Source: an uncultured Duncaniella sp. (lineage in GTDB: Bacteria > Bacteroidota > Bacteroidia > Bacteroidales > Muribaculaceae). Taken from it: DNA of 64,000 bases. Shown one piece after another: positions 49,913 through 59,113 of the stretch. A program made the translations under genes and the position numbers. The DNA lies in the NCBI GenBank assembly GCA_910586305.1, contig CAJUGS010000002.1, positions 43,592-107,591 of the forward strand. Direction: 5' to 3'. Below the pieces are notes generated by a model. It was not told the origin of the DNA and did not search any database. It was given only the letters and a program-made list of their open reading frames with translations. How positions within the stretch are numbered: position 1 is the stretch's first letter; each line of letters starts with the position of its first letter.

Positions 49913-52168
49913 ATGCGAATCGCACATTTGCTTAGTGGCGTTGTGCTCACCTCTGCTTTAGGCCTACAGTCTTGCCAACAGGAGCCTCTCAAGATGCCGG
50001 CCAAGGAGGAGTACGCCCGCGAATTCTACAAGAATTTCAAGAATGTTGACCCTGACCACGACTGGAATCAGGCACAAAAATCGTCAGTAACCGTAAAAAC
50101 CTCCCGTCCCTCGTCCATCAAGGTCATGGCTGACATAAAGGGAAAACGATACCTGCTTGCCGACTACCGCGAGGCCTCCGGCTCTAACGAGATACCTCTG
50201 ACTCTTCCAAAGAGTGTCACTGACATTATCGTAAAGGTAAACGGTCAGAACTTCCCGGCTAAACTCGGCGCAACCGTCGACGCATCATCAGCATCGTCAC
50301 GAATAATAAATGGAAATGAGGATGATTTTACTGAAAGCGATGGTTTTGAGTGGAAGATTGTACCTGAAAGGATTTTTGCCACAATCGTTATCCAGGATTT
50401 TCTGACAAGATATGCCGAAAATGACCCTCAGAATCTATCGAAAGGCACCAATTCTTTTTACTTCCTTGCCGACGGCAAGGAACACACTTTCTTTCCTTTC
50501 TATTGGTGGACAAACAGAAAACACTGCCTCGGAATATATGTAGTCGACGACCATGACGTAGACAAAATAACACTTCACGACCTTTACTTCTCCAAATCTG
50601 GAGAGCTATACGTATCGAACGATTACAAACCGGAGCTCAAGGAATTCACTCATTATGAAGGTGTTGAAGTTAGATTTAATGACTTTGGTTATTGGGATAA
50701 TATAACAGGGGTAAAGTTCTGTGGCTCATATAATGAAAACAATTGGAAAGAAACAGAATTCCCGGAAATTGCAGATGGAAAGAACTTTGATAAACCATAT
50801 ACAAGGAAATACACGCAGAACAATGCTGTTTTCAAAACCGAACATGGCTACATATCCCGCATCGACCATATGAACTCAAACTACATCAGGTTCTTCCGTT
50901 TCTATGAAACTCCGACAGAAACCTATGTTGAAGAATTGAACCAGGAATTTAATGAAGGTAAATGGGAAAAAGTGAGCGAACAACCTGCATATGTTGCCGG
51001 ACCTGACACATATGTCCGCACAAGGGGTATAACATACAAACTCCCCGAAGGTAAACGATACGGCTTCTACCTCAAGATGTTGTCAAACGCAGACTACGAC
51101 ACCTTCGACCCGGAAAACTATGAATATGACTTTATTGTATTCTCCAATGCAGACAGAAACAAGAAACAGTTCATAGATCCAAAAACAAACAAAGACATGA
51201 ATAAGAGTATTCGTGAACACTCTTGGGCAACACAGACATGGTGGGAAGATTCAGGAGCAGACGAAAGTGACGAATATTCCTATGCATCCTGGGGCAAAGC
51301 TCAGATGTATGGCTCTCAATACACACTCTTTGGATTTGAAGACTGGCAAGCTGAAACAAACAATGTAGGAGCAGACATGAACGACATTATGTTCCTATTT
51401 GCGGCCGGAGAAGAACCTACAGGCATTCACGACACGAATGACCCCGACCCCGATCCCGAACCCGAGCCTTATCAGTGGATTATTGCTGCTGAGGACCTTG
51501 GAGGTTCGTATGACTGGGACTTCAATGACGTAGTGGCCGGCGTAAGCATCCAGGCCATGAAAGAAGGCGAAAAAGAGTTCAGCAAAGTCACTGTCACTCC
51601 CCTCGCCTCCGGAGGCACACTGCCTGTCTACTTCATGTACACAGGCGAAATTGTCAATCCCAACACCGGTGAAACCATCGCCAATTCAGACGGCGACTAC
51701 GTGATAGGCGGAGAGTTCCACTCGCTGTTCGGCAACAACTTCGGCACCTATATCAACGCCTCCAAAGGCAAACACATCAAGGCCGACCCCATCACATTCT
51801 ACACCCCTGCCGACCACTCCCTGGCCAGCTCGGGCCACGTCCATTACGACGAAAAGAATATGGGCGGATTCTGGGTTCTCGCCGCCGAAATAAACTCCCC
51901 GTTAGATCTTAATCCTGCCAACAACTATGGATTGATTTCCATTGACCCCGGCACCACCAACGGATTTAACAAAATCAAGAATTCCAAGCCCATCGCCAGC
52001 GAAGATCTCACTGCTCCGCAGATAATCTGCGTCGAGGCGGAGTGGGCATGGCCTCTTGAAGAGAAAAACATCAAGAAAGCCTATCCAGAATTCGAGACGT
52101 GGGTAGGTGATGAAAGCCACAGAACGTGGATTAATAATAAGAATGGCGAACTGACCGTCGACCGATAG
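49913..52168 (+). CDS. LruC-domain (DUF4842) lipoprotein
   Basis: A 751-residue exported protein with a lipoprotein signal (ALGLQSCQQEP, Cys near residue 21). The middle (about 100-500) is a set of unknown beta-rich segments, with 'YEYDFIVFSNADRNKK'-type strands. A short acidic Pro linker (near 510-517, DPDPDPEPEP) leads to the C-terminal LruC/DUF4842 domain (about 518-745), with IIAAEDLGGSYDWDFNDVVAGV near 530. Such proteins are surface lipoproteins of Bacteroidetes of unknown role. Base composition changes inside the gene: the ends are GC-rich, the middle (about 50.3-51.4 kb) clearly more A/T-rich, which suggests a mosaic. Confidence 0.82.
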   Translation: MRIAHLLSGVVLTSALGLQSCQQEPLKMPAKEEYAREFYKNFKNVDPDHDWNQAQKSSVTVKTSRPSSIKVMADIKGKRYLLADYREASGSNEIPLTLPKSVTDIIVKVNGQNFPAKLGATVDASSASSRIINGNEDDFTESDGFEWKIVPERIFATIVIQDFLTRYAENDPQNLSKGTNSFYFLADGKEHTFFPFYWWTNRKHCLGIYVVDDHDVDKITLHDLYFSKSGELYVSNDYKPELKEFTHYEGVEVRFNDFGYWDNITGVKFCGSYNENNWKETEFPEIADGKNFDKPYTRKYTQNNAVFKTEHGYISRIDHMNSNYIRFFRFYETPTETYVEELNQEFNEGKWEKVSEQPAYVAGPDTYVRTRGITYKLPEGKRYGFYLKMLSNADYDTFDPENYEYDFIVFSNADRNKKQFIDPKTNKDMNKSIREHSWATQTWWEDSGADESDEYSYASWGKAQMYGSQYTLFGFEDWQAETNNVGADMNDIMFLFAAGEEPTGIHDTNDPDPDPEPEPYQWIIAAEDLGGSYDWDFNDVVAGVSIQAMKEGEKEFSKVTVTPLASGGTLPVYFMYTGEIVNPNTGETIANSDGDYVIGGEFHSLFGNNFGTYINASKGKHIKADPITFYTPADHSLASSGHVHYDEKNMGGFWVLAAEINSPLDLNPANNYGLISIDPGTTNGFNKIKNSKPIASEDLTAPQIICVEAEWAWPLEEKNIKKAYPEFETWVGDESHRTWINNKNGELTVDR

Positions 52169-52193
52169 AAATATCACACACATATATCACCGC

Positions 52194-52236
52194 GGACCGC
52201 AGCACCCCCTCCCCGGGGAATGCTGCGGTCTCCGTC
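52194..52236 (+). terminator. Hairpin after the LruC gene
   Basis: GACCGCAGCA (52195-52204) pairs with TGCTGCGGTC (52221-52230), with an inner GC-rich loop; followed by TCCGTCTGTC, no clean T run. Confidence 0.6.
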
Positions 52237-52280
52237 TGTCACAGGCCTGTCAACTCAACACTTATCATTTTCCAATATAT

Positions 52281-52311
52281 TTGGTGATTTTGAGAAAAAA
52301 CGCTAACTTTG
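52281..52311 (+). promoter_or_regulatory. Promoter of the psd-pssA operon
   Basis: TTG (52281-52283), 20-bp spacer, TAACTTTG (52304-52311). ATG at 52362; probably drives the eight genes to 59923. Confidence 0.8.
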
Positions 52312-52361
52312 TACTTTGATAACCCACACACAAGACAAGCTACCACTCCTCTAACTAACCC

Positions 52362-53027
52362 ATGAAGGTCAAGATCCACAGCGAAGGCACCAACATACTC
52401 ATAGTCCTGCTGATAATTCTGGTGGTCATCAACCTGTCGGCATGGATGTTTATCCGGCCGGCCGGCATACCCACAGCGTTCTCAGTGATTTCGGGTATAT
52501 TCTATCTTCTCGTGGTCAACTTTTTCCGCTCTCCCCGGCGCACCTTCAAGGGCGACCGCGACAGAGTGGTCGTATCGTCGGTCGACGGAACCGTGGTGGC
52601 ACTCGAAGAGGTGTTCGAACCCGAGGTGCTCAAACGCAAGGTGAGGATGCTCTCGGTGTTCATGTCGGTGGTCAACGTCCACGCCAACTGGTTTCCGGTA
52701 GACGGCGAGGTGCTTCTTGTCCGCCACCACCGCGGCCGCTTTCTGAGCGCCTATCTCCCCAAGGCAAGCATTGAGAACGAGCGTTCCACAGTGCTCATCC
52801 GGGCCGACAACGGCCAGGAGATACTGATGAGACAGATAGCCGGCGCCGTGGCGCGTCGTATCGTGACCTATGCCGAGCCTCGCGAAAGAGCCAACATCGA
52901 AGACCACATGGGTTTCATAAAATTCGGCTCGCGAGTCGACCTCTACCTTCCGCTCGACTGCGAGATATTCGTCAAGATCGGCGACACGACCGTCGGAGGT
53001 GTCTCAGTGGTGGGCCGTCTGCGGTAG
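52362..53027 (+). CDS. psd: Phosphatidylserine decarboxylase
   Basis: A 221-residue proenzyme that turns phosphatidylserine into phosphatidylethanolamine at the inner membrane. Two hydrophobic segments near the N-terminus (about 8-50) anchor it. MSVVNVHANWFPVDG contains a conserved His, and the self-cleavage site is the Gly189-Ser190 pair in KFGSRVD, where Ser becomes the pyruvoyl group. It is the short form found in Bacteroidetes. The next gene, pssA, makes its substrate. Confidence 0.96.
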   Translation: MKVKIHSEGTNILIVLLIILVVINLSAWMFIRPAGIPTAFSVISGIFYLLVVNFFRSPRRTFKGDRDRVVVSSVDGTVVALEEVFEPEVLKRKVRMLSVFMSVVNVHANWFPVDGEVLLVRHHRGRFLSAYLPKASIENERSTVLIRADNGQEILMRQIAGAVARRIVTYAEPRERANIEDHMGFIKFGSRVDLYLPLDCEIFVKIGDTTVGGVSVVGRLR

Positions 53028-53078
53028 GAGCGACGCCTCCCCCGGTCACAACGTCAATTCTTTCAATACCCCCTGACT

Positions 53079-53810
53079 TTGAAGAGCATCAAGACTTACA
53101 TACCCAACACGATCACCTGCCTCAACCTCCTCTGCGGAGCTGCGGCGTGTGTGGCGTCTTTCCATCAGTCCGACTTCGTGACTGTCGGCTCGACCACCCT
53201 GAGCGGTCTGCACTTAGCTTTCATTCTCATCGCCGCCGCCGCGGTGTTTGACTTCTGCGACGGCCTTTCGGCCCGCGCCCTCAAGGCCTATTCGCCCATG
53301 GGCAAGGAGCTCGACTCGCTCAGCGACCTCGTGTCGTTTGGCCTCGCGCCCTCGTTTCTGGTGCTCAACACCATGCTCGCCCACGGCGGCCACGCATGGT
53401 TGGCGTTTCTGAGCCTCATGATAGCCCTGTGCGGCGCACTCCGACTGGCCAAATTCAACATCGACACACGCCAGACCACCTCGTTCATAGGCCTTCCGAT
53501 TCCGGCCAACGCCATCTTCTGGATAGGCGCCCTGGGATGGGCCGAATGTCACGGCTACCCTGGCGACTGGGTGATGGCCGCCCTCATCATAGTCATGTCG
53601 CTGCTGATGGTGAGCGAGCTGAGGATGTTCTCACTCAAATTCTCGAGCCTCGCCGTGCGCGACAACGTGCGCCGCTACGTGGTGCTCGCCGCCGCCGTGC
53701 TGTTCATCTTCACCGACGGGCTGGCCGGCCTGGCGTGGACCATAGTGCTCTACATCCTCATCTCCCTGCTGGGAAAACGCACCGACCCCGACAAACTTAA
53801 AGAAGAGTGA
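53079..53810 (+). CDS. pssA: CDP-diacylglycerol-serine O-phosphatidyltransferase
   Basis: A 243-residue integral membrane enzyme that joins CDP-diacylglycerol and serine. The CDP-alcohol phosphotransferase signature D-G-x2-A-R-x8-G-x3-D-x3-D is complete in CDGLSARALKAYSPMGKELD (about residue 69) with the last Asp in SLSD. About eight TM helices. The start is a TTG (product begins MKSIKTYIPNTITCLNLLCG); I see no ATG or GTG in the short stretch upstream that would fit. psd, which uses the product, is 51 bases upstream; the next gene overlaps. Confidence 0.94.
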   Translation: MKSIKTYIPNTITCLNLLCGAAACVASFHQSDFVTVGSTTLSGLHLAFILIAAAAVFDFCDGLSARALKAYSPMGKELDSLSDLVSFGLAPSFLVLNTMLAHGGHAWLAFLSLMIALCGALRLAKFNIDTRQTTSFIGLPIPANAIFWIGALGWAECHGYPGDWVMAALIIVMSLLMVSELRMFSLKFSSLAVRDNVRRYVVLAAAVLFIFTDGLAGLAWTIVLYILISLLGKRTDPDKLKEE

Positions 53811-53815
53811 CGGCC

Positions 53816-55843
53816 ATGCGTCAGGTGAAGCAGTTGAGAATGCTTTTGGCGGTAGTGGCCGCCGCTGTCACAGCCGCGTGTGCCAACATGGGCCGCCCCG
53901 AGGGCGGACCGCGCGACGAGACCCCTCCGGTATATACCGGATCGAACCCGGCCATAGGCCAGCTCAATGTGAAGCAGCAGAAGATATCGGTGTCATTTGA
54001 CGAAAACATCTCGCTCGACGACCCGACCAACAAGATAGTGGTGTCGCCCGCCCAGAAGACCCAGCCGGCCATATCGTCGAACGGCCGCAATGTCACCGTG
54101 GAGCTGCGCGACTCCCTGCTCCCCAACACCACCTATATAATAGACTTCTCCGACGCCGTGAAGGACCTCAACGAGGGCAATGTGCTCGACGGCCTGGCCC
54201 TCGACTTCTCCACAGGCGAGAGCATCGACTCGATGCGCATCTCGGGCATGGTGTTCGAGGCCCGCAACCTCGAGCCTGCGCAAGGAATGATAGTGGGTGC
54301 CTATTCCAATCTCTCGGACACCGCCATCACCACCCTCCCCGTGGAGAGAATCACCAAGACCAACCAGCTGGGCCAGTTTGTGCTCCGCGGACTCAAACCC
54401 GACACCCCCTACCGCATCTTCGCCATCAACGACGTGAACCGCGACTATCACTGGGACCGCTCGGAGGATATCGCGTTCTACCCGGTGCCTGTCACCCCCA
54501 CCTGCGAACAGGTGACCGTGAACGACACTCTGCGCACCCACGACGACAGCGCCGACTCCATAGTGAGCCGCCTGGCCACACACTTTATGCCCGACGACCT
54601 GCTGCTGACATGGTTCAACGAGGGGTATGCCTCGCAGTATCTCAAGGACTACAAGCGCGAGGTGAACAACAAGATCACCATGCAGTTTGGCACGAAGGCC
54701 GACTCGCTTCCCATCATGAGGCTTCTCAACACCCACCGCAAGGGCGACGAGATATCCACCTGGAGCGTGCTCGACGCGTCGGCCACGCTCGACACCCTCA
54801 CCTACTGGATCACCGACACGGCCCTCGCCTCGCTCGACTCCATACTCATCGAGGCGCGATACTACCGCACCGACACGCTCGACAACCTCACCCAGACATC
54901 GGACACGCTGAAGTTCTTCATGCGCGGCCTGAAGCTCAAGAAGAAGGAGGAGGCCAGGAAAAAGAAGAAGGAGGGCGAGGAGGCCGACACACTGCCCCCG
55001 GTGATTCCCCCGATGGATATCAAGGTCAGCTCGGGCACCACGGTAGACCTCAACAAGCCGCTCTACATCAGGGCCGGAGTGCCTGTGGCCCGATTCGACT
55101 CCACGGCCCTGCACATGGAAATGCAGGTCGACACCCTGTGGTATCCCGTGGCTCCGCCAAAGGTGGTGAGACCCCAGGAACTGCGCCCGATGGACTATGT
55201 GCTCCCCTACACCTGGGAGGAGGGCACGAAGTACAGGCTGAAAATCGACTCGGCCGCCGTGGAGGACATCTACGGACTGGTGAACAAGGAGATAACACAT
55301 GAGTTCACCACCAAGACCCGCGGCGACTACTCGACACTGTCGTTCAACATCTCGGGCCTCGACGGACGGCCCGCGGTGGTGGAGGTGCTCGGAAGCGGCG
55401 ACAAGCTCATAGCCACCGCCCCGGTGCAGGGCTCGTATGTGAAGGTGGAATATCTCAATCCCGGCACCTACTACGCCCGCCTCTACATCGACTCGGACAG
55501 CAGCGGCGAATGGACCACCGGCAACCTCCTGGACTCCATCCAGCCCGAGGAGGTCTACTACTATCCCAAGAAAATCACTCTCAAGAAGAACTGGAACATC
55601 GACCAGTCGTGGAATATCAACGAACTCCCTGTCGACCAGCAGAAACCGCGTGAGCTCGTGAAGAACAAACCCAAGCGCCGCAAGGGCGAGCGCGACGACC
55701 GTCCAGAAGGCGAAGAGGAGGAGGAAGACGAATTCTTTGACGACCCCTTCATGAACAACGCCAACCGCAACAACGGATTCGGCAACACGGGCGGCGGACG
55801 ATTCAACCGCAATCCGGGCAACGGCAACCTGAGAGCCCATTGA
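53816..55843 (+). CDS. Ig-like domain lipoprotein of unknown function
   Basis: A 675-residue exported protein. The N-terminus holds a lipobox (AAAVTAAC) followed by ANMGRPEGGPRDETPP, a motif of a large Bacteroidetes family with an N-terminal SbsA Ig-like domain (about 35-130). Long middle beta-rich parts follow, then a Lys/Glu-rich segment (near 377-391, KKKEEARKKKKEGEE). The tail after about 600 is charged and then low-complexity Asn/Gly/Arg/Phe (NANRNNGFGNTGGG). An outer-membrane or periplasmic lipoprotein is likely. A GTG at 53807 also fits; ATG 53816 is my choice. Overlaps or touches pssA; the flippase-like gene is 12 bases on. Confidence 0.8.
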   Translation: MRQVKQLRMLLAVVAAAVTAACANMGRPEGGPRDETPPVYTGSNPAIGQLNVKQQKISVSFDENISLDDPTNKIVVSPAQKTQPAISSNGRNVTVELRDSLLPNTTYIIDFSDAVKDLNEGNVLDGLALDFSTGESIDSMRISGMVFEARNLEPAQGMIVGAYSNLSDTAITTLPVERITKTNQLGQFVLRGLKPDTPYRIFAINDVNRDYHWDRSEDIAFYPVPVTPTCEQVTVNDTLRTHDDSADSIVSRLATHFMPDDLLLTWFNEGYASQYLKDYKREVNNKITMQFGTKADSLPIMRLLNTHRKGDEISTWSVLDASATLDTLTYWITDTALASLDSILIEARYYRTDTLDNLTQTSDTLKFFMRGLKLKKKEEARKKKKEGEEADTLPPVIPPMDIKVSSGTTVDLNKPLYIRAGVPVARFDSTALHMEMQVDTLWYPVAPPKVVRPQELRPMDYVLPYTWEEGTKYRLKIDSAAVEDIYGLVNKEITHEFTTKTRGDYSTLSFNISGLDGRPAVVEVLGSGDKLIATAPVQGSYVKVEYLNPGTYYARLYIDSDSSGEWTTGNLLDSIQPEEVYYYPKKITLKKNWNIDQSWNINELPVDQQKPRELVKNKPKRRKGERDDRPEGEEEEEDEFFDDPFMNNANRNNGFGNTGGGRFNRNPGNGNLRAH

Positions 55844-55855
55844 CACGCAGCAGGA

Positions 55856-56902
55856 GTGGAAACCAACGGACATGACATAGAGAAGGCGCACTCGCGCGCC
55901 TCGTGGGCCGGCAAGCTGCTGAAATACGGCGTGCCCCCGGTGATTACAGCCGGACTGTGTCTGCTGCTGTTCAAAGACATCGACCCGGCCGAGATGTGGC
56001 ACACGATACGCACAGAGTGTGACTTCAGGTGGATATGGCTCAACATCCTGCTCAATATCGCCGCCCACGTGGCCCGCGCGGCCCGCTGGCAGATACAGCT
56101 CCGCGCCCTCGACATACGCCCGTCGCTGTGGCAGCTCACCCTCAGCATCTTCGGCACATATGCCGTGAACCTGGTGTTTCCCCGCCTGGGAGAGGTGTGG
56201 CGCACAGGCTACATAGCCGAACGCCAGAGGGCTCCGTTCTCGAAGGTTTTCGGCTCGATGGTGGCCGAGCGCCTGAGCGACACCATCGTGGTTGGCACGG
56301 TGTCGCTGCTGACGTTCCTCGTGGCCGGGAGCCAGTTTCGCGCCTATCTCGACCAGTTTCCCTCGGCTGCCGAGCGCATAGCCGGATTTGCCACCTCGCC
56401 CGTGCTGTGGGGTGTATTCATAGCGGTGGCTTTCACCGTGGTGTGGATGGTGTTCCGCCACCCCGACAACAGGTTTGTCGCCGCCGGCCGCAGGCTGTGG
56501 CGCGGACTCTGGGAGGGCTTCTCGGTCATAGCCGGAATGCCCGGCAAGGGTCGCTGGCTCTTCTACACGGGCTGTCTGTGGTGTTGCTATTTCACGGCCC
56601 TGTGGTGTGCCTTCGAGTCGTTTCCGCTCACCGCCGAGACTCTCTCGGCCCACGGCCTCACGGCCCTGCTGGTGTGCTTCGTGCTGACGAGCCTCTCGAT
56701 GGGCGTGCCTTCCAACGGCGGTATCGGGCCCTACCAGTGGGCCATGGTGTTCGGGCTCGGACTCTACTCGGTGCCCGGCCTGACGAAGGAGTATGCCACC
56801 ACGTTTGCCAACCTCGTGATGGGGGTCTCCACAGCCATGCTCATAGCCCTGGGCATCTTCACATTCATCTGCATAGCATTCTCCAGACGTAACGCCAAAT
56901 GA
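55856..56902 (+). CDS. Membrane protein, lysylphosphatidylglycerol synthase TM region/UPF0104-like
   Basis: A 348-residue integral membrane protein with about eight TM helices. It starts with GTG (METNGHDIEKAHSRAS). The sequence RLGEVWRTGYIAERQ, with the conserved E-x-x-R in the first cytoplasmic loop, VAERLSDTIVVG, and the C-terminal PSNGGIGPYQWAMVFGLGLY are the signature of the flippase-like UPF0104 family; the synthase domain for aminoacyl-lipid is absent. Such proteins are thought to flip lipids or lipid-linked sugars. The setting beside psd and pssA fits a lipid role. Overlaps the next gene by 4 bases. Confidence 0.88.
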   Translation: METNGHDIEKAHSRASWAGKLLKYGVPPVITAGLCLLLFKDIDPAEMWHTIRTECDFRWIWLNILLNIAAHVARAARWQIQLRALDIRPSLWQLTLSIFGTYAVNLVFPRLGEVWRTGYIAERQRAPFSKVFGSMVAERLSDTIVVGTVSLLTFLVAGSQFRAYLDQFPSAAERIAGFATSPVLWGVFIAVAFTVVWMVFRHPDNRFVAAGRRLWRGLWEGFSVIAGMPGKGRWLFYTGCLWCCYFTALWCAFESFPLTAETLSAHGLTALLVCFVLTSLSMGVPSNGGIGPYQWAMVFGLGLYSVPGLTKEYATTFANLVMGVSTAMLIALGIFTFICIAFSRRNAK

Positions 56903-57420
56903 AACTGTTAAACGACGAAGAGGACCTCTTCCTCCATGATTTCAGCAAGCAGCCATCTGAGGAAACCGAACGCGCCCCCTCGCTGGAGTTTTCGTTCGGG
57001 CCGACCGACCACCCCGACAGCCCCGAGGCCGCTCCCGGCCGCAAGAGACGCGGGTGTGCCATTCTGTGGTGGCTGGCCGTGATAGCCGCGGCCGCCCTCG
57101 GCGTGGCCTTCTACATAAGATATTACATTCCCCACACCGCCGAGTCGAAAGCGAGGGGCTATATCACGCTCGTAGAGAAAAGAGGCATCGTGTTCCGCAC
57201 CTTCGAGGGCGAGATGGTGTCGGAGACCCAGCTCTCCGACACGGCGCGCGTCTATCAGCGCGACCTCCGATTCTCCATCCCCGACGACTCTCTGGGCCGT
57301 CTGCTCCAAGGCTATCAGACGGCCGGACGGCCCGTGGTGATCACCACCAAGAAATATTACGGGACGCTGCCCTGGCGCGGCGCCACCAACACTATCCTCA
57401 CCGATATATCACCGCTATGA
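56899..57420 (+). CDS. Small single-TM protein of unknown function
   Basis: A 173-residue protein with a charged N-terminal cytoplasmic region (about 1-50, acidic, Ser/Pro-rich) and one TM helix (CAILWWLAVIAAAALGVAFYI, near 53-73), followed by a periplasmic domain of about 100 residues with YITLVEKRGIVFRTFEGEM and a Tyr/Arg-rich end (TTKKYYGTLPWRG). Related proteins appear in Bacteroidales near aroA or lipid genes, but I know no function. The start overlaps the flippase-like gene by 4 bases and the stop overlaps aroA by 4, so translation is coupled. Confidence 0.75.
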   Translation: MKLLNDEEDLFLHDFSKQPSEETERAPSLEFSFGPTDHPDSPEAAPGRKRRGCAILWWLAVIAAAALGVAFYIRYYIPHTAESKARGYITLVEKRGIVFRTFEGEMVSETQLSDTARVYQRDLRFSIPDDSLGRLLQGYQTAGRPVVITTKKYYGTLPWRGATNTILTDISPL

Positions 57421-58691
57421 ATCTCCGACTCCTTCCTCCCGAAGACTTTCTGCAGACACGCCTCATGCTCCCGCTGAGCAAGAGCATGAGCGCGCGCGCC
57501 CTCATAATCAACGCCCTCACCCCCGGGGCCGCGCCTCTCGAGAGAGTGGCCGAGTGTGACGACACCGACGCAATGCGCCACGCACTCTCCGACCCGGCAA
57601 GAAAAGAGGTGAATGTCGGTGCCGCCGGCACCACCATGCGTTTCCTTACGGCCTTCTATGCCTGCCAGCCTGGACTCGAGGTGACTCTCGACGGCTCGGA
57701 GCGTATGCGCCAGCGCCCCATCGGGGTGCTCGTGGAGGCCCTGCGCTCTCTCGGAGCCGACATAGAGTATGCGGGCGAGGAGGGATTTCCCCCGCTGCAT
57801 ATACGCGGACGCGCACTGAAGGGGGGCGACCTCACGCTCGAAGCCTCGGTGAGCTCCCAGTTTATCTCGGCCCTGCTCATGGCTGCCCCCACGATGGCCG
57901 ACGGCCTGAGGCTGCACCTGGAGGGGGAGATAGTGTCGCGCCCCTACATACTCATGACCCTCAAGATGATGGCCGACGCGGGTATAGACTGCGAGCTCTA
58001 CCGCGAGACGGCCACAGTGAAGCCGGGCACCTACCGCCCCTTGCCACACCCCGTGGAGATCGAGGGCGACTGGAGCGCGGCGGCCGTGTGGTATGAGATC
58101 ACAGCCATCTCGGGCGGCGTGGTGACCATAGACAATCTCGCCGAAGATTCCTGCCAGGGCGACCGTGTGCTGGCACGCATATACTCGCGCATGGGTGTCG
58201 ACACCGAGTGGGAGGGTGAGGACGGCGGAACCGACCTCTGTGCCAATCCCGACGCCGACGCCCGCGCCGACATAGACTTCTCGGAATGTCCCGACCTGGC
58301 CCAGTGTGTCACCGTCACCTGCGCCATGCTCGGATATCCCTTCCGATTCACAGGCCTGCAGACTCTCTCCATCAAGGAGACCGACCGCATCGAGGCCCTG
58401 CGCCGCGAGCTGTCGAAGGTGGGCGTGGAAATCGAGGTGGAGGGCCCCGGCATCATCTCGTGGGACGGACGGCGCAGACCTGTGACGGAACTGCCCGTGT
58501 TTGACACCTACGACGACCACCGCATGGCCATGTGCCTTGCCCCTGTGGCGCTCTTCATGCCCGGCGTGATCATACGCGACGCGCAGGTGGTGAGCAAGTC
58601 CTATCCGGAATTCTGGGATCATATGCGCGACGCCGGTTTCACACTGCTCGACGGCGACGCCCCACTCCCCACACCCGAGACCGAGCCATGA
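57417..58691 (+). CDS. aroA: 3-phosphoshikimate 1-carboxyvinyltransferase (EPSP synthase)
   Basis: A 424-residue enzyme of the shikimate pathway that joins PEP to shikimate 3-phosphate. Motifs: LPLSKSMSARALIINAL (Lys22 in the PEP site), NVGAAGTTMRFLTAFYA, LDGSERMRQRPIGVLVEAL, SSQFISALLM, the KETDRIEALRREL block and DTYDDHRMAMCLAPV. The N-terminal motif is a divergent form of the family's G-S-K-S, with LSKSMSAR in place of GSKSxxNR, also seen in other Bacteroidales. ATG overlaps the previous stop; an upstream frame extends into the neighbour but is not used. Sits among lipid and membrane genes, an unusual setting. Confidence 0.94.
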   Translation: MNLRLLPPEDFLQTRLMLPLSKSMSARALIINALTPGAAPLERVAECDDTDAMRHALSDPARKEVNVGAAGTTMRFLTAFYACQPGLEVTLDGSERMRQRPIGVLVEALRSLGADIEYAGEEGFPPLHIRGRALKGGDLTLEASVSSQFISALLMAAPTMADGLRLHLEGEIVSRPYILMTLKMMADAGIDCELYRETATVKPGTYRPLPHPVEIEGDWSAAAVWYEITAISGGVVTIDNLAEDSCQGDRVLARIYSRMGVDTEWEGEDGGTDLCANPDADARADIDFSECPDLAQCVTVTCAMLGYPFRFTGLQTLSIKETDRIEALRRELSKVGVEIEVEGPGIISWDGRRRPVTELPVFDTYDDHRMAMCLAPVALFMPGVIIRDAQVVSKSYPEFWDHMRDAGFTLLDGDAPLPTPETEP

Positions 58692-59080
58692 CAGGAGCTC
58701 TCGTCATACTGGCTGTCACGCTGCTGGCCGGAGTGGTGCTCTATCTCACCCGCGACCGCAATCCCGGGCCACAGGCCGAGCCAGAGCTTCCGGAGACGGA
58801 GGCCGAGGAGGAATGCTGTGGCCGACACCTGGTGTGTGACAAGCGCGAACCCCTCTCGGAACCTCTCTACTTTGACGACGAGGAGCTCGACCGATTCTCG
58901 GGCCGCGAACCTTCCGACTATTCTCCCGAGGAGGTCGAGGAGTTCCGCCAGGTGCTCTATACTCTGCTCCCGGCCGATGTCTATCCCTGGGGGGCCTCGC
59001 TCACAGTGCGCGACATCGCGCTGCCAGCCGAACTGAGAGACGAGTGGATAATGCTCTGCAACGACACTACGACCCACTGA
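58688..59080 (+). CDS. Small membrane-anchored protein of unknown function
   Basis: A 130-residue protein: one N-terminal TM helix (ALVILAVTLLAGVVLYL), then an acidic linker with a Cys pair (EEECCGRHLVC) and a compact C-terminal domain (SDYSPEEVEEFRQVLYTLLPADVYPWGASL). Acidic and rich in Glu and Pro. Not recognised. The ATG at 58688 overlaps the aroA stop; a frame that reaches upstream into aroA is rejected. It lies between aroA and a metal ABC permease gene in the same operon. Confidence 0.75.
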   Translation: MTGALVILAVTLLAGVVLYLTRDRNPGPQAEPELPETEAEEECCGRHLVCDKREPLSEPLYFDDEELDRFSGREPSDYSPEEVEEFRQVLYTLLPADVYPWGASLTVRDIALPAELRDEWIMLCNDTTTH

Positions 59081-59113
59081 CCTCCCCCATCCAGACACAA
59101 CAACACACGACGC

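Noticed and set aside
53993..56653. An 886-codon open frame on the minus strand
   Set aside because: It lies opposite three well-supported plus-strand genes (Ig-like lipoprotein and the flippase-like protein) in GC-rich DNA, where antisense frames stay open by codon bias. Its translation is low-complexity Gly/Val/His-rich without domains.
57054..57416. Upstream in-frame extension of aroA
   Set aside because: It runs through the single-TM protein gene in another frame. The EPSP synthase fold begins at the ATG 57417, which overlaps the previous stop.
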